From positions 136,972-200,971 of the forward strand of contig MHAR01000008.1 in assembly GCA_001803045.1 (NCBI GenBank): a stretch of DNA of 64,000 nucleotides, read 5' to 3'. Position 1 is the stretch's first letter. The number at the start of each line of letters is the position of its first letter. A program made the translations under genes and the position numbers. This DNA is from Ignavibacteria bacterium RIFOXYB12_FULL_35_14. Its GTDB lineage: Bacteria; Bacteroidota; Ignavibacteria; Ignavibacteriales; Ignavibacteriaceae. The notes beneath the pieces were generated by a model that was not told the origin of the DNA, did not search any database, and worked only from the letters and a program-made list of their open reading frames with translations. Below, in pieces: positions 17,592-26,811 of the stretch.

Positions 17592-20500
17592 TTGAAATTC
17601 AATCTAAAGTTAATTTTCTGTTTATCTATTCTTTTTTCTTATCAAGAATACATCTCGGCTCAGCCGAAGTATTATTCAACGATAGTTCAAGATACGATTC
17701 TGATAAATTTCTCCAACAAGTATGAAATAAGTCAAATCAATATCATTCCATTCACGGAAACGATTCAACTTAGAAATTCAATACTCCATAAGGCAAATTA
17801 TTTTTTTAATTATGAGAGAGCAGTGTTCTTTTTATCCGATACACTTCAGTATTCAATTTTTGATACGCTGATAGTTACTTATCAGGCAATCAAAATTCCT
17901 ATTCTCAAAGAATATCGGAAGCGAAGCTTAGTCACTCGGTATGATCCGCAGCGAAGCGATACTATAAGAGTGCCTCAATCTGTTTTGAGCAGTTTCAGTC
18001 CCGAATCAATTTTTGGATCCAACATTGAAAAAAGCGGAACGTTGGTTCGCGGATTTACTGTAGGTACAACAAAAGATTTCACACTCAACAGCGGATTACG
18101 TTTACAGCTTGCCGGCAGATTATCTCAAGATATTGAAATTGTTGCTGCGCTCACTGATGAAAATACTCCAATTCAACCTTCAGGTAATACTGAACGGCTT
18201 GAAGAGCTTGATAAAGTTTTTATTCAGATAAAACATCCAAATGCCGTTGGAACTTTTGGCGATTATCAGGTTCAAAAACGGCAAGGTGAGTTCGGAGTTA
18301 TAAATCGAAAATTGCAAGGACTAATTGGAGAATTTAATTATGAAGATAATTCTGCATATTTCTCAGTTGCAAGCTCGCGGGGAAAATTTGTTTCCAACTC
18401 CTTAATTGGAGTGGATGGAGTTCAGGGTCCTTATCGCCTGACCGGTTTAAATGGTGAACGTGAAATTATTGCAATTGCTGGAACGGAAAAAGTTTTTTTA
18501 GATGGTATCGAATTGAAAAGAGGCGAGAATAACGATTATGTAATTGAATATTCGAATGCACAGTTAACATTCACACCAAAGCGATTGATAACTTCAGTCA
18601 GCAGAATCACAGTTGATTTTGAATATACGGACAGAAGATATTCACGCAATTTTTTCGGTACAGGTGTAACATCAAAATTATTTGATGGCAAAGTTGGACT
18701 TAAAGTTCAATATTTAAGAGAAGGTGACAATGAGGATTCACCAATTGATATTTCTTTATCAGATGATGACAGAAGAATACTTTCGTTTGCAGGCGATGAT
18801 AGATTAAAAGCTGCCAAATCCGGTGTGTCGCTGGCTGCGCCGGATTCATTTGGAGTTTTAAAGGGAACATACATCAGACTCGATACCCTCATCAACAGCA
18901 GCCAATATTTTTATTATCGCTATGCGCCTGGCGATACACTTGCAATCTTTAATGTTTCTTTCAGTTACATCGGTGAGTTTCAAGGAGACTATGTTAGAGA
19001 GAGTTTAGGCAACTTTAGTTTTGCCGGAATTGGGAAAGGAAATTATGCACCGGTTATTCTTCTGCCATTGCCTGAGCTTAAGCAATTGGGTAATGTCGCG
19101 GTGGAATTAAAACCATTTGAAGATTTCATTTTTAATTTTGAGTACGCAGGAAGCTTGTGGGATAAAAATAAATTATCAGGTATTGATGACGACGAAAATT
19201 ATGGCTATGCTACAAATATATTTCTTCAGATGAATCCCAAAGCAATTCATGTTGGAGATTTGAACCTGGGAAAAGTTGGTTTATCGTACAAAGATAGATT
19301 TGTGCAATCAAAATTCACTTCGCCTGACAGGTTCAATGAAGTGGAGTACAACAGAAACTATAACATTTCTCAAATTACTGAACAGGTTGATGAGAAGCTG
19401 AGAGAATTAACTCTTAAACTTTTCCCTATAGATGAACTGAAAATTCAAAGCTCGTTTTCCTTTCTGCGCCGTGGTGATAATTTCAAGACTGATCGCTACA
19501 ATAATACTATCCAATTTTCAGATCAGAAATCTTACAATGCTTTTTATAACCTTGATTATGTTTCGAATAAAAATGTGAATTTGAAAAGCAGTTGGTTAAG
19601 ACAAAAAGGATCGGCTAACTATTTGATTTGGAATCTTAAACCTGGAATAGATTTTTTAGCCGAGGATAGAAAAGACTACAGGCAAAATTTTGATTCACTG
19701 CTTTCCAACAGTTTAAGATATTATGAATTAATCCCATTCATTGAGTTGAAAGAGTTTGAGGGATTTAATGCTTCGGCAAAATTCTCTTTACGAAATGATT
19801 ATTTCCCGGTCTCGGGAATAATGCTGCGTGAATCAAGATCAACAGCGCAATTTTATGATTTGGCTTACACAGGTCTTAGTGAGATTAATTCGAACTTAAG
19901 TTTAATCTTTAGGCAGAAAAAATATTCAAACGATTTTAAGCAAAAAGGATTTTTGGACAATGAGACAATTCTGATGCGGTCACAATCAAGATTTAATTTT
20001 TGGTCTCCACTGTCAGGAGATTTGTACTATGAAGTATCCACCCAAAAGTCGGCACGTTTAGAAAAAGTTTTTATTAAAGTTGAGAAGGGGACAGGCAACT
20101 ACATTTATGTGGGCGATTTAAATAACAACGGAATAGCCGATGAGAATGAATTTGAGCCGGCAATATTTGATGGTGAGTTTATTCAGATCACTTTACCGAC
20201 TGAAGAATTATTTCCTGTAATTGACTTAAAGACAAGCACCCGCTGGAAAATTGAATTTGGAAAATTTTTCTCCGAGCGAAATGGATTTCTACAAGTTCTT
20301 GAAGTGCTTTCGAGTGAGACTTACTGGCGTGTTGAAGAGAACAGCAAGGAAACCGATTTTAAAAAAATATATCTTTTGAATTTTTCGTCATTTCAGAATG
20401 AACAAACGACCATTCGCGGATTCAATTTAATTCAACAGGATTTTTTCGTAAATGAAAATAATCAAGAACTATCTTTTAGATTTAGATATTCACAAAGGAA

Positions 20501-21062
20501 AAGTCTTAACCAATTTTCCGGTGGAGTTGAGAGAGCTTACAATCGGGAGAGGAGCTTGAGAATTCGTTTTAGGTTGATCAAAGAGTTCAGCAATCAAACC
20601 GACATTATAAATGAACAGGATAATGTTTATGCGCCCGTTACATCGAATAGAAAACGATTGATTAACTCGAATAAAGTAATATCGGATTTTTCTTACAGAC
20701 CGGAAAGAAACATTGAGGTTGGATTTAAGATTCAAGTAAGCCGGAGCGAAGATGATTACCCGAATGTTCCAACAATTATAGATAATAATTCCCAGTCAAT
20801 AAGATTCAATATGTCTTTTGCAGGAAGCGGCAGACTGAGAATGGAAGTGGAAAGATCGGAACTGATTGGAAAATCAAATCAGAATTTTATTCCATTTGAA
20901 TTAACCCGCGGCAATGTAATTGGAAAAAATTATTTTTGGCGTCTGAATTTCGATTACCGTCTTACTGCTAATTTACAATCAACGGTAAATTATGATGGAA
21001 GACTGCTGAGTGGAGGCAAAGCAGTTCATACAGCTCGTGCAGAAGTGCGAGCGTATTTTTAG
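17592..21062 (+). CDS. Very large outer membrane protein, distantly SprA-like
   Basis: 1156 residues from a TTG start, with a signal peptide (KLIFCLSILFSYQEYISAQ). After an N-terminal beta domain comes ESIFGSNIEKSGTLVRGFTV. Next is a region with GTFGDYQVQKRQGEF, GLNGEREIIAIAGTEKVFLD and a DYVIEYSNAQLTFTPKRLIT stretch, which resembles the repeated units of the T9SS translocon protein SprA, though at less than half its length. The remainder is amphipathic beta-strand pattern ending in ARAEVRAYF, as in a large barrel. I am sure it is a large envelope protein, but not that it belongs to T9SS; it may be a paralogue with another export role. No ATG start is available nearby. Confidence 0.6.
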   Translation: MKFNLKLIFCLSILFSYQEYISAQPKYYSTIVQDTILINFSNKYEISQINIIPFTETIQLRNSILHKANYFFNYERAVFFLSDTLQYSIFDTLIVTYQAIKIPILKEYRKRSLVTRYDPQRSDTIRVPQSVLSSFSPESIFGSNIEKSGTLVRGFTVGTTKDFTLNSGLRLQLAGRLSQDIEIVAALTDENTPIQPSGNTERLEELDKVFIQIKHPNAVGTFGDYQVQKRQGEFGVINRKLQGLIGEFNYEDNSAYFSVASSRGKFVSNSLIGVDGVQGPYRLTGLNGEREIIAIAGTEKVFLDGIELKRGENNDYVIEYSNAQLTFTPKRLITSVSRITVDFEYTDRRYSRNFFGTGVTSKLFDGKVGLKVQYLREGDNEDSPIDISLSDDDRRILSFAGDDRLKAAKSGVSLAAPDSFGVLKGTYIRLDTLINSSQYFYYRYAPGDTLAIFNVSFSYIGEFQGDYVRESLGNFSFAGIGKGNYAPVILLPLPELKQLGNVAVELKPFEDFIFNFEYAGSLWDKNKLSGIDDDENYGYATNIFLQMNPKAIHVGDLNLGKVGLSYKDRFVQSKFTSPDRFNEVEYNRNYNISQITEQVDEKLRELTLKLFPIDELKIQSSFSFLRRGDNFKTDRYNNTIQFSDQKSYNAFYNLDYVSNKNVNLKSSWLRQKGSANYLIWNLKPGIDFLAEDRKDYRQNFDSLLSNSLRYYELIPFIELKEFEGFNASAKFSLRNDYFPVSGIMLRESRSTAQFYDLAYTGLSEINSNLSLIFRQKKYSNDFKQKGFLDNETILMRSQSRFNFWSPLSGDLYYEVSTQKSARLEKVFIKVEKGTGNYIYVGDLNNNGIADENEFEPAIFDGEFIQITLPTEELFPVIDLKTSTRWKIEFGKFFSERNGFLQVLEVLSSETYWRVEENSKETDFKKIYLLNFSSFQNEQTTIRGFNLIQQDFFVNENNQELSFRFRYSQRKSLNQFSGGVERAYNRERSLRIRFRLIKEFSNQTDIINEQDNVYAPVTSNRKRLINSNKVISDFSYRPERNIEVGFKIQVSRSEDDYPNVPTIIDNNSQSIRFNMSFAGSGRLRMEVERSELIGKSNQNFIPFELTRGNVIGKNYFWRLNFDYRLTANLQSTVNYDGRLLSGGKAVHTARAEVRAYF

Positions 21063-21069
21063 TTGTAGT

Positions 21070-21125
21070 GTCACACTGAGCCAGTTGAAGTGTGGCTGTC
21101 GGTCTTCGAGATGCTCAGACTGACA
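21070..21125. repeat. Dispersed palindromic repeat, copy 1
   Basis: GTCACACTGAGCC..GAAGTGTG is followed by GGTCTTCGAGATGCTCAGACTGACA. The same element occurs at 45621-45711 with the first half perfectly palindromic. Both copies lie just downstream of a plus-strand gene. This has the look of a REP-like repeat family spread through the genome. Confidence 0.65.
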
Positions 21126-21177
21126 TAAAAAAACTTTTCGAAAAAAATATGAATTAAAAATTATATGAGACGTAAAA

Positions 21178-21642
21178 ATGTTAACAATAATATCTAACAT
21201 GATTGAAGCCCATATCTTCAGAATGAAAAAGGGGAAGATTGAGTTTTTATTACTCAAGCGATCTGAAAATGAAATCTATCCCGGTTTATGGCAAATGGTT
21301 TCAGGTACAATTCACAAAGGTGAAACGGCTTCCCAAACCGCTTTGAGAGAAATTATTGAAGAGACGGATCTTAGACCGAAAAAAATGTGGGTTGTTCCAA
21401 ACATTAATTCATTCTATTCGCCGGAGAAAAATCATATATCTGTTTTACCAGTTTTTGCCGTTCAAGTTAATGCTGGTTCCAGAGTCAAAATATCTCATGA
21501 GCATACCGAGTGTAAATGGGCAAGTAAAAATAAAGCTAAGAAAATGCTGGCATGGATCGGACAAAGACGATCTATAGATATTATCTATGAATATCTAACT
21601 AAGCAAAAAAGCCATCTTAATTTTGTAGAAATAAAAATTTGA
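21178..21642 (+). CDS. Nudix hydrolase
   Basis: 154 residues with a complete Nudix box: Gly43-x5-Glu49-x7-Arg57-Glu58-x2-Glu61-Glu62 (GTIHKGETASQTALREIIEE). It would hydrolyse a nucleoside diphosphate linked to another group, using Mg2+ held by the box glutamates. The line preceding the box (YPGLWQMVSG) resembles dihydroneopterin triphosphate or dATP pyrophosphatases, which also read LWQ.VSG, so a folate-pathway role is possible but unproven. The preceding gap holds a palindromic repeat, and the following 68 bases are AT-rich with no visible signal. Confidence 0.85.
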   Translation: MLTIISNMIEAHIFRMKKGKIEFLLLKRSENEIYPGLWQMVSGTIHKGETASQTALREIIEETDLRPKKMWVVPNINSFYSPEKNHISVLPVFAVQVNAGSRVKISHEHTECKWASKNKAKKMLAWIGQRRSIDIIYEYLTKQKSHLNFVEIKI

Positions 21643-21710
21643 GTTTCATCAATTTACATTTCTTTAGCTATTTGACTATTTTTCATCAGTAAAAAAATAA
21701 TGGTGATAAT

Positions 21711-22628
21711 TTGAGCTTATTAGTTGTTGGTTCCGTTGGTCTTGATACAGTTTATACCCCATTCGATAAAATGGAAGATGCACTGGGAGGTTCCGCAACT
21801 TATATTTCATTAGCGTCGAGCTATTTTACTGGCCCTATTCATTTTGTCGGTGTTGTTGGAGAAGACTTCCCAAATGTTTACATAAAACTTCTTGAGAATC
21901 ATAACATAGATTTAGAGGGTTTACAAGTTATTAAAGGCGGGAAAACTTTTCGCTGGGCAGCAAAATATCATTACGATCTTAATGTTCGTGATACACTGTT
22001 AACTGAGCTAAACGTTTTCCAATCGTTTAATCCTGTAATTCCTAAAAAATTTCAAAAGGCACAATTTGTTTGTTTAGGTAATATCGATCCTACCTTGCAG
22101 TTAAGAGTTTTGGCTCAGCTTGAAAATCCAAGATTTGTTGTTTGCGATACAATGAATTACTGGATTGAGGGGAAGAAAAAAGAATTACTGGAGCTGATAA
22201 AAAAAGTTAACGTTTTAATAATTAACGATTCAGAAGCAAGACTCCTCGCACAAGAACCAAATCTTATCAAATCAGCGAAGATGATTCGGGAATTAGGTCC
22301 TGAAATATTAATTATAAAAAAAGGCGAGCATGGTGCGCTTCTTTTTGTTGAAGATCAAATATTTTCTGCACCCGCCTATCCGCTCGAAATGATATTTGAT
22401 CCTACAGGTGCTGGAGATTCCTTTGCAGGAGGTTTTACAGGCTATCTTCATAGAACACAGGACCTAGGTCCGGATAACATGAAATGTGCCGTAATTTATG
22501 GAAGCGCTATGGCTTCTTTCTGCGTTGAAAAATTCAGTATAAAAGGATTGGAAGATTTAGAATATCTCCGCGTGCAAGATAGATTTAGAGAGTTTCGTAA
22601 ACTTTCGAGATTTGATGAAAAAGAATAA
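21711..22628 (+). CDS. PfkB-family carbohydrate/nucleoside kinase
   Basis: 305 residues from a TTG start; no in-frame ATG lies nearby. The N-terminal LLVVGSVGLDTV and ALGGSATYISLA match the ribokinase fold, and FDPTGAGDSFAGGF (229-242) holds the anion hole and catalytic base Asp236. Substrate specificity cannot be read from these motifs. The end overlaps mtnA by 14 bases. That pairing makes a ribose-type or nucleoside substrate plausible, perhaps within methylthioadenosine salvage, but no known MtnK family member looks like this. Cytoplasmic. Confidence 0.85.
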   Translation: MSLLVVGSVGLDTVYTPFDKMEDALGGSATYISLASSYFTGPIHFVGVVGEDFPNVYIKLLENHNIDLEGLQVIKGGKTFRWAAKYHYDLNVRDTLLTELNVFQSFNPVIPKKFQKAQFVCLGNIDPTLQLRVLAQLENPRFVVCDTMNYWIEGKKKELLELIKKVNVLIINDSEARLLAQEPNLIKSAKMIRELGPEILIIKKGEHGALLFVEDQIFSAPAYPLEMIFDPTGAGDSFAGGFTGYLHRTQDLGPDNMKCAVIYGSAMASFCVEKFSIKGLEDLEYLRVQDRFREFRKLSRFDEKE

Positions 22629-23631
22629 TTACTTTTCATTTCAATTAATTGATGATAAGCTAACTTTCCTCGACCAGACTAAACTACCATTCGAGAAATC
22701 ATATATCGAGACAGATGATTGTGAACGCATTGCCAAAGCAATTGAAAAGCTTGAGATAAGAGGCGCTCCGGCAATCGGAGTTGCTGCTGCTTATGCTCTT
22801 GCATTATCCATTAAAAATTCTATTAAAGAAAAAATTAATTCCACCTTTGAACTTGCTTATCGAAGATTGTCGAACACAAGGCCTACAGCAGTGAATCTTT
22901 TTTCTGCATTAGAAGAAATGGAAAAAACTTATATCCAAAATAAAAACACTGATAATCTATACGGGGTATTAAAGAATAAAGCTATCGCTTTGCATAATGA
23001 TGATATCGATAAGTGCCATCGGATTGGAAAAAATGGTTTAGCTATTTTCAAAAAAAAATCTAACGTTCTTACACATTGCAACACCGGCAAATTAGCAACT
23101 GCCGGAGATGGCACAGCTTTTAATATCCTCAAGATGGCATTTGAAAAAGGATTAGTTTCTTTTGTTTATGTTGACGAAACCCGACCATTGTACCAAGGGC
23201 TGAGATTAACAGCTTTTGAGCTTGAGCAGAATGAAATCCCGTTTAGCGTTCATACAGATTCTATGGCGGCAGTTCTAATGAAAGAGAAAAAAGTTGATTT
23301 GGTTATTGTCGGTGCCGATAGAATTGCATTAAACGGTGATACAGCAAATAAAATTGGAACTTATAACCTTGCCGTGCTGTGCAATTTTCATGACATACCT
23401 TTTTTTGTTGCTGCTCCAACAACAACAATTGATCGCACTATACCTTCGGGCGAAGAAATAATAATTGAGTATAGAAAAAAGTCTGAAGTATTAAGTCATC
23501 GATCCATGAGTATAGCTTCTGACTCGGTTGAAGTATTTAACCCCGCTTTTGATGTCACTCCTTCTCATCTCGTTTCTGGTATAATCACAGAAGATCAGGT
23601 GTATCTTTTCCCATATAATTTTATTAAATGA
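22615..23631 (+). CDS. mtnA: S-methyl-5-thioribose-1-phosphate isomerase
   Basis: 338 residues from ATG 22615; the TTG three bases earlier is also in frame. Family signatures are clear: EIRGAPAIGVAAAYALAL, THCNTGKLATAG with catalytic Cys155, DETRPLYQGLRLTAFEL, and IVGADRIALNGDTANKIGT with Asp235. The enzyme isomerises methylthioribose-1-phosphate to methylthioribulose-1-phosphate in methionine salvage. No other salvage step (MTA phosphorylase, MtnB, aldolase) is encoded in the window, so the rest of the pathway is elsewhere or shunted. It overlaps the PfkB kinase upstream and recO downstream (ATGA). Confidence 0.93.
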   Translation: MKKNNYFSFQLIDDKLTFLDQTKLPFEKSYIETDDCERIAKAIEKLEIRGAPAIGVAAAYALALSIKNSIKEKINSTFELAYRRLSNTRPTAVNLFSALEEMEKTYIQNKNTDNLYGVLKNKAIALHNDDIDKCHRIGKNGLAIFKKKSNVLTHCNTGKLATAGDGTAFNILKMAFEKGLVSFVYVDETRPLYQGLRLTAFELEQNEIPFSVHTDSMAAVLMKEKKVDLVIVGADRIALNGDTANKIGTYNLAVLCNFHDIPFFVAAPTTTIDRTIPSGEEIIIEYRKKSEVLSHRSMSIASDSVEVFNPAFDVTPSHLVSGIITEDQVYLFPYNFIK

Positions 23632-24383
23632 GTGATATACTTAAAACTGAGGCAGTAGTTCTCCACAAGATAAAATATGGAGATACAAGCATCATCGTTA
23701 CTTTATTCACAAAAGATTATGGGAAGCTCACTGCTATAGTTAAAGGCGGAAGAAATCCTAAATCCAGGTTAGGTCTGATTGTTGATACTTTTAATTATCT
23801 CCAAATCGTTTTTTATAAAAAGGATTCGAGAGAAATACAATTGATTTCAAGTGCCGATATCATTTCTCATTTCCCGAATATTAAAAAAGATTTAGAGTGC
23901 CAGAGGTATGCACAAGCCATTTTGGAATTAGTGAAAAATTTAAATGTTGAACATGAAGTAAACCGTAAATTATTCAACGGCTTGATAAGAATCTTTTCAT
24001 TAATGAATGAATCTAAAGAACCGGCAGTGATTCTGTTCGCCCGTTTTTTTATGTTCTTTTTATCAGAGCTTGGATATCAGCTGCAATTAGAGCAGTGCTC
24101 TAGTTGTGGTAAAAAAGAGCTATCAAAAAGTGAATTGTCATACAACTATGAATTAGGTATTTTTTGTAGTGATTGTCAGGCAAATGTAGTTGAATCTTTT
24201 CATATAAATATGGAACTTTTCGCAGTTTTGATCTGTCTAAAATTCAATAAAAGAATGGAACAAGTGAACAATAGTCTGATTGAAAAAGCAATTTCGTTTA
24301 TGGAAAAACATCTAAAACATCACGTACCGGATTTCAAAGGAATACAATCCCTAAGCTTGTTTAATAACTTAAATAGCAAATAA
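23628..24383 (+). CDS. recO: DNA repair protein RecO
   Basis: 251 residues. The N-terminal OB-fold begins LKTEAVVLHKIKYGDTSIIV with YGKLTAIVKGGRNPKS, typical of RecO. A four-cysteine zinc site follows at Cys157, Cys160, Cys180 and Cys183 (QCSSCGKK and FCSDCQ). RecO anneals single strands and loads RecA on SSB-coated DNA together with RecR in the RecFOR pathway. Its start overlaps mtnA by four bases, so it is co-transcribed with the kinase and isomerase, and htrA follows after 29 bases. Confidence 0.93.
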   Translation: MSDILKTEAVVLHKIKYGDTSIIVTLFTKDYGKLTAIVKGGRNPKSRLGLIVDTFNYLQIVFYKKDSREIQLISSADIISHFPNIKKDLECQRYAQAILELVKNLNVEHEVNRKLFNGLIRIFSLMNESKEPAVILFARFFMFFLSELGYQLQLEQCSSCGKKELSKSELSYNYELGIFCSDCQANVVESFHINMELFAVLICLKFNKRMEQVNNSLIEKAISFMEKHLKHHVPDFKGIQSLSLFNNLNSK

Positions 24384-24412
24384 ATTTTTATAAAATAAAA
24401 GAGGTTCATGAA

Positions 24413-25900
24413 ATGAATTACAAAGGTATATTAGGAGCTGTGGTATTAATCTTCGTTGGAATTATTTTCGGTGCAATCTTGGTATCGGGTTTTGGAGTTG
24501 TGCGACCAGGTTTAGCAGATATTAATCTTGGAGCGGCAAAACCACCTGTAAATCTTGATGCTAATGCTACAAGCTTCAGCAAAGCTTTCATCGAAGTAGC
24601 AGAAAAAGTTACACCAACAATTGTGCAGGTTTCAGTAGTATCTGAAAAAGAAAATCCACATTCAGATTTCTTTTTCTTTCCATTCAGAGATTTACCTAAA
24701 GGACAAAGGGGTTCCGGAAGTGGAATAATCATTTCTGAAGATGGTTACATCGTGACAAATAACCACGTTGTTGAAAAAGCTACAAAAGTTACTATTGGAA
24801 TGTTCGATAAAAGAACTTTTGAAGCCCAAGTTGTCGGTACCGATCCTCTAACTGATTTAGCTGTAATTAAAATTGAAGCAAAGAATCTTCCTACTGCATA
24901 CCTTGGTAATTCAGATGATTTGAAAGTTGGGCAGTGGGTCATGGCAATCGGAAATCCATTAGCTTTATCATCCACCGTTACTGCAGGAATTGTCAGTGCA
25001 ATTGGTCGAGGACAATTAGGCTTGATTAAGGATAGTTATGGTGTTGAGAATTTTATTCAAACTGATGCTGCAATAAATCCCGGTAACAGCGGCGGTGCTC
25101 TTGTTGATTTATCAGGTTCAGTTATAGGAGTAAATTCCGCAATTGCTGCCGGCAATACCGGAACTTATATTGGTTATGGATTTGCTATTCCAATCAATCT
25201 AGTTAAGTCTGTTGCGAAAGATTTAATTGCGCATGGTAAAATTAGCCGCGGTTATATTGGTGTGAATATTGGTGAAGTTGACGATGCGATGGCAAAATCA
25301 TTAGGACTTGATAAACCGAAAGGAATTATTGTTCAAGGTCTTGTTGAAGGTGGAGCAGCTTCTAAAGCCGACATCAAAGAAGGCGACGTTATTCTTAAAG
25401 TTGATGGGAGAGAAGTAAATCAACCAAATCAATTGCAGGGATACATTGCATCGAAATCAGCGGGTACCACAGTTAAGATGACTTTATTTCGAGATGGAAG
25501 AGAAATAGAGCGCGAAGTTACTTTGAAGGCAAGAGATGAAAATTCGAAGAGTGAACTCGTTGCCAATAAGGAAAAAGATAACGAAGTAAACAGCGAATCA
25601 AAATCTTCAACCGCACAATTCGATGGTGTCGGTTTCTCAGTAAAGAATCTTTCTTCAAAAGAAAAATCCGATTTGAAAGTTGACCACGGTGTGATTATCA
25701 CTGAAGTAAAACCTTTTAGTAAAGCTGAAGACAGACAATTGGCAAAAGGGTTTATTATTCTTGAAGCTGATAAGAAGAAAATTAATTCAGTCAGCGATCT
25801 TCGTAACATCATAAAGGATAAAAAAGGTTCTGCGCTTTTATTGAAACTTCAGGATGGCCGTGGAAACAATTTCTTCAGAGGGATTGAAATTCCGGAATAA
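24413..25900 (+). CDS. HtrA/DegP-family periplasmic serine protease
   Basis: 495 residues. An N-terminal hydrophobic anchor (residues 4-26) leads to a trypsin-like domain with the triad His118 (VTNNHVV), Asp148 (LTDLAVIKI) and Ser226 (INPGNSGGAL). Two PDZ domains follow: the first near 255-370 (GYIGVNIGEV, EGDVILKVDG), the second near 400-490 and more divergent. The family degrades or refolds misfolded envelope proteins. GAGG is eight bases before the ATG. A separate ATG at 24408 in another frame is not used. A 139-base gap with no recognisable signal follows. Confidence 0.93.
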   Translation: MNYKGILGAVVLIFVGIIFGAILVSGFGVVRPGLADINLGAAKPPVNLDANATSFSKAFIEVAEKVTPTIVQVSVVSEKENPHSDFFFFPFRDLPKGQRGSGSGIIISEDGYIVTNNHVVEKATKVTIGMFDKRTFEAQVVGTDPLTDLAVIKIEAKNLPTAYLGNSDDLKVGQWVMAIGNPLALSSTVTAGIVSAIGRGQLGLIKDSYGVENFIQTDAAINPGNSGGALVDLSGSVIGVNSAIAAGNTGTYIGYGFAIPINLVKSVAKDLIAHGKISRGYIGVNIGEVDDAMAKSLGLDKPKGIIVQGLVEGGAASKADIKEGDVILKVDGREVNQPNQLQGYIASKSAGTTVKMTLFRDGREIEREVTLKARDENSKSELVANKEKDNEVNSESKSSTAQFDGVGFSVKNLSSKEKSDLKVDHGVIITEVKPFSKAEDRQLAKGFIILEADKKKINSVSDLRNIIKDKKGSALLLKLQDGRGNNFFRGIEIPE

Positions 25901-26039
25901 TGGAATAATCCATATAGACTATTTAGGTTCCTAGACTTTACAGATTTATTGAGAACTTGTGAGCATAAGCAAGTCAAATAAGTGTATATTTTGAATTTAT
26001 AAGTGCTATATTATTGCATTAAAAAAATGGAATTGTCCA

Positions 26040-26378
26040 ATGAATAACGGAAAACCAAAAACTCTTAAATTTAGTTATAATAAAACCTCCAATTATCGTA
26101 CATATAATGTGGATGGAGTATTTGGTGGATTAGCTCCCAAAAACAAAATTTTCATTGAATTTTTTAGTGAAAAATTCCCGATTCCTGATTCAGTCATTCA
26201 CGAAATTTCGGAAGATAAAACTTTAGGAAAAGAGATTGAGAAAAAAGGTTTTGAGGGAATTGTAAGAGAAATAGAGTGTGGAATCTATTTAGATATAGCG
26301 ACTGCTGTAGCTATCGCTGATTGGTTACATGCAAGGGTTGATGAATTTAAAAAATTAAAGACTGAGAAAGGTAATTAA
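26040..26378 (+). CDS. Unknown small protein, first gene of a three-gene island
   Basis: 112 residues, beta-rich at the start (LKFSYNKTSNYRTYNVDGV), with FGGLAPKNKIFIEFFSEKFP in the middle and a C-terminal helix (ATAVAIADWLHARVDEFKK). The sequence has the feel of a widespread family of phage- or island-borne hypothetical proteins with a Y-x-VDGV-x-GG motif, but I cannot name it. It starts a unit with two further unknown genes (two-base gap to the next) and lies between housekeeping genes. No signal peptide, so cytoplasmic. Not assigned. Confidence 0.6.
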   Translation: MNNGKPKTLKFSYNKTSNYRTYNVDGVFGGLAPKNKIFIEFFSEKFPIPDSVIHEISEDKTLGKEIEKKGFEGIVREIECGIYLDIATAVAIADWLHARVDEFKKLKTEKGN

Positions 26379-26379
26379 T

Positions 26380-26811
26380 ATGGAAGTTGCTTGTAATTTT
26401 AATTATTACTGGGCATTATTCCCTGTTTTTACAAAGGCGGGTTCAGCTGGAGTTATCAGAATTCCAAATACATCATCGGGAACTATCCAAGAATATTTTG
26501 TTCATAATGAGAGTAAGGATTTATACTCTCCAGAGTTAATTGATCTATACGACTTAATTGATCATAGATTTAAATTAAAAAAGCCAATTCAAGTGAAGAT
26601 CATAAGAGATGAACTCGATACTATTGGCGAAATAAATGAATTGGGAATATATGCTTTTGGGAACTCCCAGTTTGAGGTGTTGAGGGAAATTAATAAAGAT
26701 GTTACCGAGTTATTCGAGGAATTATTCAATATAAGTGAAAATCAGTTAGGCAAGTTACCTAGGAAATGGAAAGAAACGTTATTGGAATATGTAGAAAAAG
26801 AGGATGAATGA
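26380..26811 (+). CDS. Unknown protein, second gene of the island
   Basis: 143 residues, acidic and probably cytoplasmic. The N-terminus (YWALFPVFTKAGSAGVIRIP) looks like a beta-hairpin, and the second half is helical (VLREINKDVTELFEELFN, then a Lys/Glu-rich tail). It starts two bases after the first gene's stop, and its end overlaps the third gene by four bases (ATGA), so the three are made together. I do not recognise the family and see no catalytic motif. A toxin, antitoxin or regulatory subunit would fit the size and coupling, but nothing in the sequence proves it. Confidence 0.55.
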   Translation: MEVACNFNYYWALFPVFTKAGSAGVIRIPNTSSGTIQEYFVHNESKDLYSPELIDLYDLIDHRFKLKKPIQVKIIRDELDTIGEINELGIYAFGNSQFEVLREINKDVTELFEELFNISENQLGKLPRKWKETLLEYVEKEDE

